Below are positions 1-10,612 of a DNA stretch of 64,000 nt, piece after piece. This DNA is from Isoetes taiwanensis. Taxonomy: Eukaryota; Streptophyta; Lycopodiopsida; Isoetales; Isoetaceae. The stretch lies in NCBI GenBank assembly GCA_021234155.1, contig JAJEKV010000111.1:2238968-2302967 (forward strand), written 5' to 3'. The translations under genes were made by a program, and so were the position numbers. Position 1 is the stretch's first letter. Each line of letters starts with the position of its first letter. Below the pieces are notes generated by a model. That model was not told the DNA's origin. It saw only the letters and a list, made by a program, of their open reading frames with translations, and did not search any database.

Positions 1-1214
1 CCTTGCTCAACCATCTAATCTCATAAGGCTTAAGAACTTTCACATTCTCTAACTGATATTCATCTATAAGGCCTTTAAACTCTTGCACGTGGACGCATGA
101 ATGCATAACATATTTGTACACCTTAGATGCTAACTTATCAATCCATTGGAATTCAGGAATTGACTGAGCTGCACTTTGTGTTGCCAATGCTTGTCTATGT
201 GCCATACAATGAATTGATACCAGCCTTGGGATTTATGCCCTACCATGACGCTAACACCATCACTAGCAAACCCAACAAGTTTACTCCAATCAACTTCCCA
301 TTCCTTAAAAAGCTCAGTAATGGCCTCCATCAAGCATGCAGCTGTACCACCTTGCAATTCTAAAATCCTATAAAAGATGGTTTTGACCTCTCCACCAGAC
401 CTTGGAAGAACAACATAGCAAATTAGATGTTTTTCCTTTATAATATATGTGCTCTCATCCACACACATGCTGAAAAAGGGGCAGCCTGAATTGCTTTTTA
501 ATAACATTTCGAGTTACATCTCTCATCACAAACATCATCTCCTTCCCAATAGTTTCATTTGTGTAAGAACCATAGACTTCTGGATTTGGAGCATATGGAG
601 TATTCAATTCAAATAAAAACCCCATCAAAGGCTGGTAATTGCTTAAAGCAATATTTCTAGAAGAAATAAAATGAAGTACCTTCATGGCAATGACGACCTT
701 TTGCTCTTGTGCTCCAAACTGATTCTCCAAAGAATTCACCAATGGCTTCAATCCTTTGTTTTTCAGATTCCATTCCGTCTCAGCAGCTTTATGATCATAG
801 CTCTTTTCCTGTTTCTTGAAGGCAGTTACTTGTAAAGTTCTGGCCCTTTTGGAAGCATACAGATTACTAATCTTGGCCTTCTTAAAAGACATGCACCACG
901 CATTTTATCCTTCCTCCTTCATTAAGAATCCAAGGATGTGGGCCTTGCCATTCTGGAAGAAATTTCCTCTTAGACTCATTACCATCAGAAAATTCTACAT
1001 CGCAGCTCTTCTCTTCAATCTGCTCATCATCAACATCTACATCTTGAAGGGCCGCATCCTCTGATTTATCATCTCCAAATAGCTCTTCGTACAACCTATC
1101 CCTTTCTTCATCCTTCTCTTCATTAATAATTCCTGGAATGCTGCTACCTTCTGCCGATGAAGAGGTCTTCTTCCAACAAAAAGCCAATGTATTCTTAGTC
1201 ATAGCAAGAAACAA
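1..1214 (-). pseudogene. hAT-type transposase (DUF4371/ZNF862-like), broken and cut by window edge
   Basis: This is a remnant of a domesticated-style or transposon hAT transposase of the DUF4371 group, related to ZNF862/KIAA1586-like plant proteins. The reading runs leftward in three frames: 1214-882 (likely ATG at 1202; acidic N-terminus, then WQGPHPWILNEGG, the start of a TTF-type zinc-finger region), 892-455 (basic K/R-rich segment leading to a conserved MRDVTRNVI stretch) and 507-130. The third segment holds CVDEST and ASDGVSVMVG, which match the first two acidic catalytic positions of the hAT RNase-H fold. After a further frame change near position 250 the protein continues (IHCMAHRQALAT, then KPYEIRWLSK) to base 1, so the C-terminal dimerisation region lies outside the window. 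At least three frame changes make it non-functional. No terminal inverted repeat or target duplication is visible. The family call is strong; whether it was a transposon or a host gene is open. Confidence 0.8.
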
Positions 1215-1908
1215 TGCTAATAGAAGAATAATAGATGGTGTTGCAGCAAGAATTGGTGATGTCTAAACCCTAATCGATTCTGATTTACACAAATGCAATC
1301 CATGATGACTGCCGTTGAAGGAGCAAAATTCTGATCTCTGAAGCTAATTTATAGGAAACAAACCACAAAGAATGATGAATGGAGAAGACTGGACCCCAGA
1401 GGAGATCATTCCAGAGATTTTTGGGGCCGTTGGTCGCTACACAAAGATCAATTTTTTTGTCTAAAATTTCACGTATCACATAAAAGGGATTAAATAAGGC
1501 TACTATGTATTTTTTTTTTATTTTTTTTTTTTATTTTTTTGGGGGGGAAAAGAAAGATTTATATTAATCATAAGAAATTACATGGAAAACAAAAAACCAT
1601 TAAGGTCGAAGACCTCTCTTCTGATTTTACAAACAGAAGCTTTCAAGACAAAAGGTAGTCTCGGGATTACAGGAAAAGGGAACAGGCTGTCCCCCAAGTA
1701 CACAGATCCAAAAATGTGAAGCCCGCCCAGAATCAAACATTTTGAAGGAAGAGATCAGAGTCCAATTCAACGTCCTCTTCATCTATGATCACCAAATCTG
1801 TAGCCACCGGATCCAATTACCATCAATTTCATTCCACTCAGGGGGAAAGGCAAAGAACCAAAGAGGAGCCGTGTCCGAGAAGAGGATAAGTGCCTCACCA
1901 TGAGCATC

Positions 1909-2350
1909 CTACAAGGCCTTGTGGTGGTAAAACATATCTCTGAAATGAAGGAATTGATCTTCAGCTAGTAATCTCTCATAATAGAAAAGTAACCTATCAA
2001 GAATGTGGGCCTGATAACCATTAAGCAGAAAAGGTTTAAGTTTCTCCAAGTCTTGGTCGATAGAGGGAGAAAGAGGCCATAGATGTTCATTGTTGAAGGT
2101 TTCTGTAGCAGCCGCAAAATTAGAAAGATCAGGAAAGTTGGGCTTACAGTTCATTCTCGATGTGAGAGCAATCAACAGTTCTGAATATTATAAAGTGATC
2201 GTCAGTAATAATTATGTCATCACACATAAAGATATTATAGAAACCTCCAAATTTTCCTATAGATAACCATGCATTATCAGATTTAACCTGTTTACTATTT
2301 TTATGAGCCATGGCAATTCTAGAGATCTCTATCTGGAAAGCTACCTTCAT
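1909..2350 (-). pseudogene. C-terminal end of LINE-A ORF2 (possible RNase H-like remnant)
   Basis: Two overlapping open stretches (2350-2144 and 2175-1909) lie between the zf-RVT domain and the poly(A) tail of LINE-A, in its orientation. In plant L1-type LINEs this position often encodes an RNase H-like domain (RVT_3). The visible residues do not show a clear D-E-D-D catalytic set, so the assignment rests on position only. One frame change separates the two stretches. Confidence 0.35.
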
Positions 2351-2530
2351 CCAAGCAATATCAACCCTATGATTTGAATAATTGACCTTGTTCCTGTGTT
2401 TCCAAATAACCCAGAGGGCTGTCTGTTTAACAGTGTTGAGGAATCTATTAGAGCCTTTTAGGAAGTTTATAAGGTTGGCCCAGTTGCCTAGATTATGATC
2501 TTTTGACTTGTAGTAATTATCTAGCCATCT

Positions 2531-4230
2531 CTAGAATTCTCTGACTTTGGGACAATCGAAAATGTGATTAATAGTTTCAAAATTATGGCCACACAGTTTA
2601 CACTGAGGATTGACCTCTAGATCTTTACATCTCCTAAACATGTTGTGATTAGATGGAAGTGCATGATGTAGGCACCTCCAAACAAAAACTTGGACTTTGG
2701 GCTGAGAATAGAACTTCCAATTGTTCCTCAGAGTGGTCATAAAGTGTTTATTAGGAACAAACCATTTTTCAGAATGAGTTTGAGATTTAGATTGGGCAAT
2801 AACTTTGTAGCCTAAAGCCACTTTGTAGTTATCAGAATTCTTAATATGCCAATCTGGATTTCTGGAACTTTGACATTCAGTCTGAGTGTGGGCAATGTTC
2901 ATGATAGTATCATAGATGATTTTGTCAATCCGCTTACCCCACACAAGTTGCTTGATATATTCCCACCTATGCCATTTGTCTGCATTCCAAAGATGCTGCA
3001 GCTGGGTAACCCCTGCCTCTTTCCATTTTTTCCATATTTGAGGGTGCTTAAGAGCCCAGCAGACATCATTTTCTTTTGCAAAAATATGTGACCAGAAGAG
3101 AGAAAAATTGCCACTATCATACTTAATATCCTTATGTTCAAAACCTTCTGCCACCAGATTCCATGCCTCAAAAATTTTCTTCATAAGAGGGGAGGTATTA
3201 GGAACATTCTTAAAATGGTAGTAGATAGAGTCAGGGAGATGGTGGGCATATTTATTCATCCCAAAGGGTTTGCTAATTTGAAGCCAGTACCTTATGAACT
3301 CCATAGCAGGGGAATTCCAACTATTAACTGCTTCCCACACATATTTGGCATCCAAAGCTTGACTATGTTTGTGTTAACACCTTAAATCCAAGCCTTTTAC
3401 TATGAGTGATTTCTTCCCATTTTACAAGGTGCATGCCCTTCCATACATAGTCCCTGAGACATCTTTCAATATCATTGTATGTCTTCCTGTTGGCAATGAG
3501 GACAGAAGAGAAGTAAACATGGGTGCTTGCTAGCACCACATTAGCTGTCAAAGCCTGACCTGCAAAAGAAAGATTGTGAGAGAGAGACATTAATTTCTTT
3601 CTAATTCTAGTCACTATAGGTCTTCAGACTTCTTTGTTAGGCATATTTATAGCCAAGGGGAGCCCAAGAAAAGTGATGGCTTGATTAGGAGGGTTAACTT
3701 TGATCCCTCTGGTGTCCAAGGAGGCTAAGGGGTCTTCCCAAAGAATGCTGCATTTACTCAGATTGAGCTGAACTCCTGAGACATGAGCAAAATTTTGAAT
3801 GCTATCTAGCAGATGATTGAAACTATTTTGATTAGCTTTTAATAAAATAAAAGTATCATCTGCATACTGCAGGATAGTGAGCTGCTTATCAGACCCTGGC
3901 ATTTGCAGGCCTTGAATCAGGTTCTGATGTTGAAAATTTTTAACAGCTCTTGTGAGCATTTCAGCTACGCACAAAAAAAGATATGGAGCCACCTGTCTGA
4001 CTCCCCTTCTTATGGGAAAAAGCTTGGTGGGAGAACCATTAACAATAAGGCTTGAAGATGCCAGGCTATTAAGAGCCATAATCTTAGTTATACGAGAGTG
4101 GTGGATCCCTATGTGTTGCAAGGCTTTCTTCAAGAAATCCCAAGTAATAGAATCATAAGCACGTTTAAAATCCAACTTAAGCAATGTACAACCTTGTTTG
4201 GAAAGCCTATTCCAATGAATTGCCTCACTG
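2531..4230 (-). pseudogene. LINE-A ORF2 remnant: reverse transcriptase and zf-RVT
   Basis: This encodes the reverse transcriptase of LINE-A. From 4230 downward it starts inside the fingers/palm (IHWNRLSKQG), followed by LKLDFKRAYDS (motif A, with its catalytic Asp), a shortened GVRQVAPYLFL (the usual GCPLAPYLF has lost residues) and LQYADDTF (motif C with the catalytic DD). The frame breaks near 3615, continues 3614-3363 (thumb; SHNLSFAGQALTANVVLAS) and resumes 3355-2531, ending in the zinc-binding module CKLCGHNFETINHIFDCP typical of zf-RVT. The same order and wording occur in LINE-B of this window, so the two are relatives. There is no endonuclease upstream. The segment at 4184 opens with TTG, because the sequence is internal rather than a true start. 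It is non-functional. Confidence 0.88.
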
Positions 4231-4234
4231 GCTG

Positions 4235-5990
4235 CTATATAAATTGCTCTTGCATCGTTTGAATCTTCTCCAACTTCTGCACATGCTGGGCAGGAGCAAA
4301 CAATGAGGAAATTGCATCTGGGCTAGCATTGGATTGATTTACAAGTGGCTGAGAAACATCCATGGGTGCCGGAGCTGCAGCAGCAGGATGAGGAGCAATG
4401 GATGTAGGAGCCAAGTGGTGAGGTGCAAGAGGTCTATGATACTGGAGAAACGAAGGTGCTTCAGGGAACATAAGTGCCATTTCAGGGCCATTGAGTAATC
4501 GCAGCTTGAAGGAAAATAACATGGTACCATGTTGGACAACAATTGTCTGAGGTAAGTCGCGATCAATGGGCCTTGCAACACAAATCTTGGTCAAGACATT
4601 TGTGGTAAAGTGCTAAAGATGCAACCCTATCTCATTTGTACTCGCTCAATGGAAATCCAGAATGGGGGCCATAGAGCATCTAGTTTTCCCGGAAAAGAAC
4701 CAGGAACATATTACTGATACAGAAAAAATGCCTCCACAGAGGGTCAACACCACGTTCAATGAGCTGGGTGGCTAGCTTAGGCGAACTGAACATGAGAAGA
4801 AAACATCGTTGATCTTTTGCTATGAGCTTGATGGACTGATAGGCTGGAAGACCCAACTTACGAAGATGCCCAGACAACCACGAACCCATACCTTCAAGTC
4901 GAAGAATGGGCCAGCACACAACTGGGCATGCAACAAGCTGCTCCACATGACGTGGACGTCAATGGACATCATAGCTAATCTGCACGACTGGTGGCCCAAA
5001 ACACTCAAAGGCCGCTGGACATTCTTGCACTTCATAAAAGATCCCCTCTGGTGGAAGTTGTGCATCCATGGAAGTCTGTTTGACGTGCAGTTGCTGAAGA
5101 TAGGATGTCACCTCCTTCTAATTATTATCCACCATGGTCAATACCACCTCTAGCACGCAAGAGGATGTGGCAGGAGATGACAAGCCTTTGCACAACCACT
5201 CAGAGAAACGAACACCCCTAACTCTAGCAACATTGCCGGATGACCTTCAAGGTGTAGAGGCCAATGTAGGTGAAGGTGCATCAACAAAATATACAGGTAG
5301 AGAAGCAAAATTTGCAACAGAAGTCATTTCTTTCACCCCTCTAAATGGCAATCCTGCATCAGGTGCTCCTCCAATATATGTTGGAAGTCCTTCTGAACAC
5401 ATTGTTCATCCTGCACATGGTCGAGCTGCTTCTGGGCAAGTGCAACCTCCAATGCATGTTGGAGGCACTTCAAGACAAAGACGAGAAGGTGCTACATGAC
5501 CTCCAACTCGCATTGGAGGTGCATGAGACAATGCTTGTTCTGAGTGACCTCCAACATGTGTTGGAAGTGATGAGTCCTCAAATCCACCTCCAACGAGGGC
5601 TCCCAAATGTATGGGAGGCCCAGCTCCTTATAAGACTGAACCTCCACCACCCACAATACAAGAAGAGGCGGCTATAGTGGCATGCAATAAAATTGCAGTC
5701 GAGGCTACAACAGAAAAAGAGAGGACTGGGACAAGAAGCTGAGAAAAAGAAACATCTGAAACTCCAAAATCTACAAGCATGCCAGTAGCAGAGGACAGAA
5801 CATGGGGTAGTGCTGCTAAGGGATTTAGGTGCACAGATGGACTTTTCTCTTTCCCGTCAGAACTTGACCTATGAGTAATAAGAGCAGCTATAGTTGAATC
5901 TTCACGGGCCAAACTATGAGGGTCCAAGCATTCTGCTGTGACATGGTTGGGTTACCTGTGGTGAGTTTTGAAGGGCTACGACTGGATCTC
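4235..5990 (-). pseudogene. LINE-A ORF1 remnant (gag-like, DUF4283-type region)
   Basis: Upstream of the RT on the minus strand is a nearly continuous protein with scattered stops. The N-terminal part (5927-5630, then after one TAA 5606-5406) is rich in Ser/Pro/Gly and carries repeated P-P-x-x-V/I-G-G units. A middle part runs from about 5127 to 4680 in one frame with a single TGA near 4955 (YEVQECPAAFECFGPP, then LVACPVVCWPIL) and resembles the RRM-like DUF4283 core of plant LINE ORF1 proteins. A final Pro/Ala-rich part (4594-4235) ends in QKLEKIQTMQEQF. It would bind LINE RNA (known for the family). Identification rests on position and composition, as similarity in single motifs is weak. 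Some internal stops are TGA where CGA would fit, consistent with decay of methylated CpG (inference). Confidence 0.6.
5368..5618. repeat. Array of five 20-bp palindromic repeats in LINE-A ORF1
   Basis: Five near-palindromes of the form CCTCCAA-N6-TTGGAGG occur at 5368-5387, 5446-5465, 5500-5519, 5548-5567 and 5599-5618. Successive start spacings are 78, 54, 48 and 51 bases, all multiples of three, so the phase is kept. The last copy (CTCCCA/TGGGAG) differs on both arms in a compensating way. Because the unit is palindromic, both strands read as Pro-Pro-x-x-Val/Ile-Gly-Gly. Confidence 0.8.
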
Positions 5991-6279
5991 GTCATCTTCA
6001 TCAAAAGAGGCTGAGGTGATGAAACCTTAATTCACCTTCAGTTTGACAAATTTCTTGGATAAAATTGGTGTTGCTGAGAAGCCCTCATTCTACGCTTTCT
6101 AAGAAGCTCAACGCGCCTAAAACCAACACCGTTTGAAAGCGTTATACCTCAAAGAGTGTTATAGCCAAACCTTATCAACGAAAAGGGCCAGAGTTATCAG
6201 ACCCTTTATCAGCACCCCAATTTTATACCAATCAAACAAAGACGCCACGTGCTTTCCAAGGAGCCAAAGCACGGACTAA

Positions 6280-7330
6280 AACCATATGATAAATGTAGTA
6301 TAAGATGAGTTCATTAATTATAGACAAATGTCTATGTAGTTGCATTTTTCTCAATGTATTCTTTTTACCTTTTGGCCCCATGCGATGATACCATTTCTAC
6401 CCTAACAGGGTACTGATTGGCTGCAGGTATGGGATTTTCTTCCCATTGTTCCCTTTGCTTTTGTAGTTGGATTTGGCTGGAAGAATAATGGAGACTTCGA
6501 AGAATTAATAGCTGAGCAACAATCATGGTGTCGACAAGTGCATCTACATGACAAAGATAGAGATAAAACTGGTTATAAATATTTATTTCAGTTTTTAGAA
6601 TGCTTCTATATTGCTGAATATTCGAACATGAAACACAATAAAGAAGAAGATACAGTTGAAGATGCTATTTTTAGCTCTATGGATATGTTATAATTTGTTG
6701 ACAGTAGTCTAAATGTTGAAATTCCATTTAGAATGTCCAAAAACATAGATGTCTACTTTATTAATTCTAAACTTGGCTTATATGCAAGCTAAGAAATCAA
6801 TTTTGTGAACCTCGCTTTGTAGCTATGTTTTACTAAATATATGGAAAAAAATTTCATCTTTGGTATTTAGCTTTTACTTGTTGTCCTACATATTAGAAGA
6901 CCACAATGAACATAATGAGTTAATCTGCAGCTGCAGCTGTGTACACAATAAGTAAATACTCTAAACAGACAATGATCGTGTGGTTGAATATTTCAAAAAA
7001 ATACACAAGTTGCCTAAGTTGCAATAAATGCCAACCATTGATATTGCTCTAATTATAATGCATATGCTACAATTGTTAAAATAGACAAGTTTTATTCTCA
7101 TAGTGCATATGCTACAATCATTAAAATAGAAAGTTATCTTATGTGTGAAAAAAATGTATACAAAAAATGCTAGTTGGATAGATGTATAATTACATGCTGA
7201 GATTAAGAGGTAAAGGATACTAGGCTAAAAGTGCTCATTCTAGTTATAGGATGATAATACTGCCAACGTATTAACTGAGACAGATATATGGTTAGGTTAA
7301 CTAGTTCGGGCTGGCTTTTTTTTAGACACT
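6280..7330. repeat. Dispersed duplicated segment, longer copy
   Basis: Blocks of this segment recur in the same order and orientation at 10236-10612: 6280-6376 (AAATGTAGTATAAGATGAG), 6385-6452 (CTAACAGGGTAC, GGGATTTTCTTCC), 6926-6976 (CAGCTGTGTACACAATAAG) and 7198-7270 (GGTAAAGGATACTAGGCTA). The longer copy holds two stretches, about 6453-6925 and 6977-7180, that are missing from the shorter copy. Confidence 0.85.
6410..6693 (+). other. Exon-like open reading frame without ATG, unidentified
   Basis: From an in-frame TAA just before 6410 to a TAA at 6691-6693 one plus-strand frame stays open for about 90 codons without a starting Met. The peptide (WDFLPIVPFAFVVGFGWKNN, then WCRQVHLHDKDRDKTGYKYL, ending FSSMDML) has a natural amino-acid mix. 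A possible splice acceptor CTGCAG lies at its left edge. I do not recognise the family. The open part falls mostly in the segment that is absent from the second copy of the duplication. It could be a lone exon of a decayed gene or chance. Confidence 0.3.
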
Positions 7331-7677
7331 TCATTACATTGGAGATATCCAATGTTGTCCTTTGCTTTGAAGCTATTTGAATGAGCAGGACAATGTCCAA
7401 GGCTGCTATCTAGGAATAGAAAAATAAATATACGAATCGCTTCATTTGAACAGGAAATTTAACTAACTAATATAGATGCAGGATACATATAATGATTTGG
7501 AACAAGTAGTTGACTGCCATTGGGAGACATTTAATGAAGATGACAAATTTTTGTAAAAATGGCATAAACATGCAAATACAGACAAAGAAAAGGTTGGCAG
7601 AAATATGTAATTATGATATTTGAGGTATAAATTGTACTTTATATCACATTTTGTCTCTTATATACTGAAAAGAAATA

Positions 7678-7775
7678 TGTTTTCATAAATGTCTATGTGT
7701 TGCTATATCCAATGGAACCAGTTCAATGTTTTCATAAATGTCTATGTGCTGCTATATCCAATGGAACCAGTTCAA
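7678..7775. repeat. 49-bp tandem duplication, two copies
   Basis: Two copies of a 49-base unit starting TGTTTTCATAAATGTCTATG stand head to tail at 7678-7726 and 7727-7775, with one difference (GTGTTG versus GTGCTG). They lie at the start of a 106-codon plus-strand open frame (7689-8009) that I cannot assign. Confidence 0.9.
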
Positions 7776-8009
7776 TCCAGAGATCTGGAATTTCCATTTG
7801 GAACCCATCAATGTATTCTGGAGAATCTTACAGACTATAATGACAAGGACAAGATAAAATGTTTGGCCAGTAGACCTAACATTGTACTAATGCCAATTGG
7901 CTATAATGTTCTCATCTTCCTAGACTTCAGAATGGCCAACAGATATTTGATTCAAGATCGAGAGTATAGTACAATGACTCAGATTGATTATGCACAAATA
8001 CATGACTAA
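7776..8009 (+). other. Unassigned open frame following the tandem duplication
   Basis: The frame running through the 49-bp duplication continues as SRDLEFPFGTHQCILENL to NRYLIQDREYSTMTQIDYAQ and stops at 8009. The residues look protein-like but match no family I know. Downstream, 8060-8100 and 8175-8210 are similar to each other (CAACTTTTGAAGACTTATTA and CAATTTTTGAAACCTTATTA), hinting at a diverged internal duplication. It may be a fragment of an unknown gene or chance. Confidence 0.22.
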
Positions 8010-8532
8010 AGTTGGGAACATGTGCAAAATAATGTATTTCATGTACAGTATGGCAGCACAATGTCGCTGCAACTTTTGAAGACTTATTACTCAAGGTTTA
8101 GTCAACAAGGATTTGATCAAAAAGGACTTAAAGCAGGTGTGGAAAAGAACTATGAATGCCATATGACAGTACAGTGCTATGGCAATTTTTGAAACCTTAT
8201 TATGCAAGGTACATTTTGGATTCATTTGAATTTATGCTAAAATATATGGGATGTGGTTTAACCCCTGCTATGGCAGTGGGAGTTTGCCATCCCCATGGTC
8301 ACAATATAATAGAATTAAGATGTGGCACCCTCGTTCCACGGTAGGTGGTAGGGTTTATGAATAGAATAGAATTTTTAACGTCAACGAAGACCAAGAGGCC
8401 ATGGGACCCATACAATGGCCTAGTACAACCATTACTACTACCCCTGCCTCGAAAGGTTTTCAAGGGAAAAACCTTTGCAGTAATGATGATGCTAGACAAA
8501 CAAGAAGAAATATAAGTAGGCCGTGATGACTA

Positions 8533-8930
8533 CTAAGGGCTCAGTAATTGAAGACACTCATTTACAACCTCAAGTATATATAATACTAAGTTATGCACAG
8601 ATGGGGCTCTGAAAAGTTGTGGGAGCATGGAATGGAATGCTAAAGTCAAATAATGATTCCGGACCATCTCAAAAGCATGACGTCTTAGTAGAATATGGCT
8701 TTCATCTTCAATAACCTGTAACTGGCAACATGCACATAATCTCACTTTTCGCGGCAATTGCAGCCACTCCAATCTACATGTCTTAATCCGTAGCTTATGG
8801 GACACTATGCGAATTGATGCAATAGCTACAAGCTTTCCCCTAGACAAGGAAGCAAGCAAATACGCTTGTGGTCTTGGTGCCAAAATGGGATTTGTATGTG
8901 CATGATAATGACAGGTTTTAACTTGAGCTA
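8533..8930 (-). pseudogene. 3' fragment of a jockey/I-like LINE ORF2
   Basis: The minus-strand frame 8883-8533 reads LLASLSRGKLVAIASIRIVS, HKLRIKTCRLEWLQLPRKVR, LCACCQ, VIEDESHILL. This is the C-terminal zinc-binding region of jockey/I-type non-LTR retrotransposons, where the pattern is a basic helix, then R-x-C-x-x-C, then EDE-x-H-x-L-x-x-C. The last cysteine is replaced (HILLRRHAF), so the metal site is damaged. It is a different LINE lineage from LINE-A and LINE-B; the RT fragment at 62.9 kb may belong to the same lineage. No poly(A) tail is visible downstream. Confidence 0.6.
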
Positions 8931-10235
8931 AGGTAATTGCATATTTACCTTAGGGAATATTCATGGATTACATGGAATTAAAATTTGACAGTGATTATAC
9001 ACTAACTGGTTAACCTAAGTGAAGTCGAAAGATTATCTTGTAACAAAAACCAAATAATGACATTAGGCATTTTTCCATGACTTAAATGGGTCAATCCTTG
9101 CTAATTGGCATGGCAGTAGATGAATATAAAGACCCTCTAGGGCTTGAGTAAACCAAGGGAAATAGAAAAAATACATTTAAAGTGTTAGTCCAATGTGGTG
9201 TGGTGGCACTTAGTATTTTTGCAGCATATACGAGGTATTGTTCTTATCCAAATTCTTAGATCTAGGAATACCCTAAATTCAAAATGCAGAAGCACACTTC
9301 ATTTATGGCAAGGCCACGCATGCAATAGAAGCTGTTCGATTGCAGGCTGACCCTCTAGATGTGCTTTGACTAAAAAATATGTTAGGTAAGCTTGCAAAAA
9401 ATTGAATGCTTTGAAAGTAGAGCTGGCAACACAAATGGTTTTTCACAGATGGATTCTGCTTGATTCTTATTTCTTTGGCCTTAAAATAGTATATGACATG
9501 CAAATAAGATTCCAGCAGCTTTATGGCTTTCTCTTCAAATCATGAGCTAGTTTTGCTTCATTAGAGGTTTCTGATCCTTTCGGCTTCCTCCATGATGCCT
9601 TAAATAAAACATTGATTTGGTGCAGAGCTCTAAGGCGAAACTGCATTCAAATTCCAGCGATTTGTCCTGCCTGTATACAAGGATAGATCTGATGCTTATT
9701 TATCTAAAGACATCCGAAAGAGATTGAAAGATGCTTTATTTCATTTTGTTCACATTAAGAGTTGGGTTCACATGAGCAATGTTTCATCCTCACTTGGATA
9801 TTTTACACCAAAGTTCTGTAATAGGGTTATAAAATGAAATGACATGACGATTTTATAGAGCTTGGAGGATACTGCACCTACATTTGCATCTGCTCAAAAT
9901 GGGCACTCAAATAATGTACGAATCCAAACAACAGGTTACAATATGATAGTTTCTATTTTTCTCTAGAAAGCTATGATTCTCTATTGTCTAAAGGTTTGGG
10001 GCAGTAGGATCATAATCTACTGGATCTAATACATGCTACGGCTTCTGAACTCATAAAAATGCACCACATGCAAATTGTTGTTTTAGCATATCTACAAATA
10101 GATAATATTTATGGCCTCTGGAAAAGCCTGTTGCATGTTGTTGTTTAAAAGAGTATACTCTACCAGATGCCTGATTTTGTTTTATTTTTGAACTAGAAGA
10201 CACATGCATATAATGTTCTTGTTCTATTTTAACTG
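8931..10235. other. No gene recognised
   Basis: This AT-rich stretch has only short open frames with no recognisable motif. I see no RNA gene, transposon end or long repeat in it. Confidence 0.6.
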
Positions 10236-10612
10236 AAACCATATGGTAAATGTAGTATAAGATGAGTTCATTAATTGTAGACAAGTCTCTATGCAGTTGC
10301 ATTTTTCCTCCGTATATTGTTTTAGCTTTTTGTAACTAGCAGGACAAGAGGCACAATAGGTAATTAGCAAAGACCTGAAAATCCCAATGTACCTTTTGGC
10401 TCTTGCCCTGATACCGTTTTTATGCTAACAGGGTACCATTAGTGACAGGTACGGGATTTTCTTCCAATCAGCTGCAGCTGTGTACACAATAAGTAAATAC
10501 TCTAAACAGACAGATGTATATATTTAAATGTTGAGGTTAAGAGGTAAAGGATACTAGGCTAGAAGTGCTCATTCTAGTTATAGGATGATAATATTGCCAA
10601 GGGATTGATCGA
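10236..10612. repeat. Dispersed duplicated segment, shorter copy
   Basis: This is the second copy of the segment at 6280-7330, in direct orientation about 4 kb away. It joins the flanks of two stretches found only in the longer copy: GGGATTTTCTTCC runs straight into CAGCTGCAGCTGTGTACAC, and AAACAGACAGATGTAT bridges the second gap. Identity within blocks is high by eye, with scattered single-base differences. Confidence 0.85.

Larger units (their letters stand above)
1509..6000 (-). mobile_element. LINE-A: decayed L1-type non-LTR retrotransposon with internal deletion
   Basis: Minus-strand element read from about 6000 down to 1509. In order it contains a proline/alanine-rich ORF1 (about 5990-4235), the central part of the reverse transcriptase (4230-3363), the thumb and zinc-binding zf-RVT region (3355-2531) and a weak C-terminal region (2350-1909). 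The 3' end is marked by an interrupted poly(T) on the plus strand at 1509-1537, which is a poly(A) tail on the element strand, preceded by a TTAATATAAATC-like plant LINE tail. The apurinic endonuclease and the N-terminal fingers of the reverse transcriptase are absent, so ORF1 runs almost directly into mid-RT. Many stops and frame changes are present. The 5' limit is approximate and no target-site duplication was found. Confidence 0.85.

Noticed and set aside
1509-1541. Ordinary poly(T) microsatellite
   Set aside because: Position and orientation at the end of LINE-A, next to a typical plant LINE tail, make it the element's poly(A).
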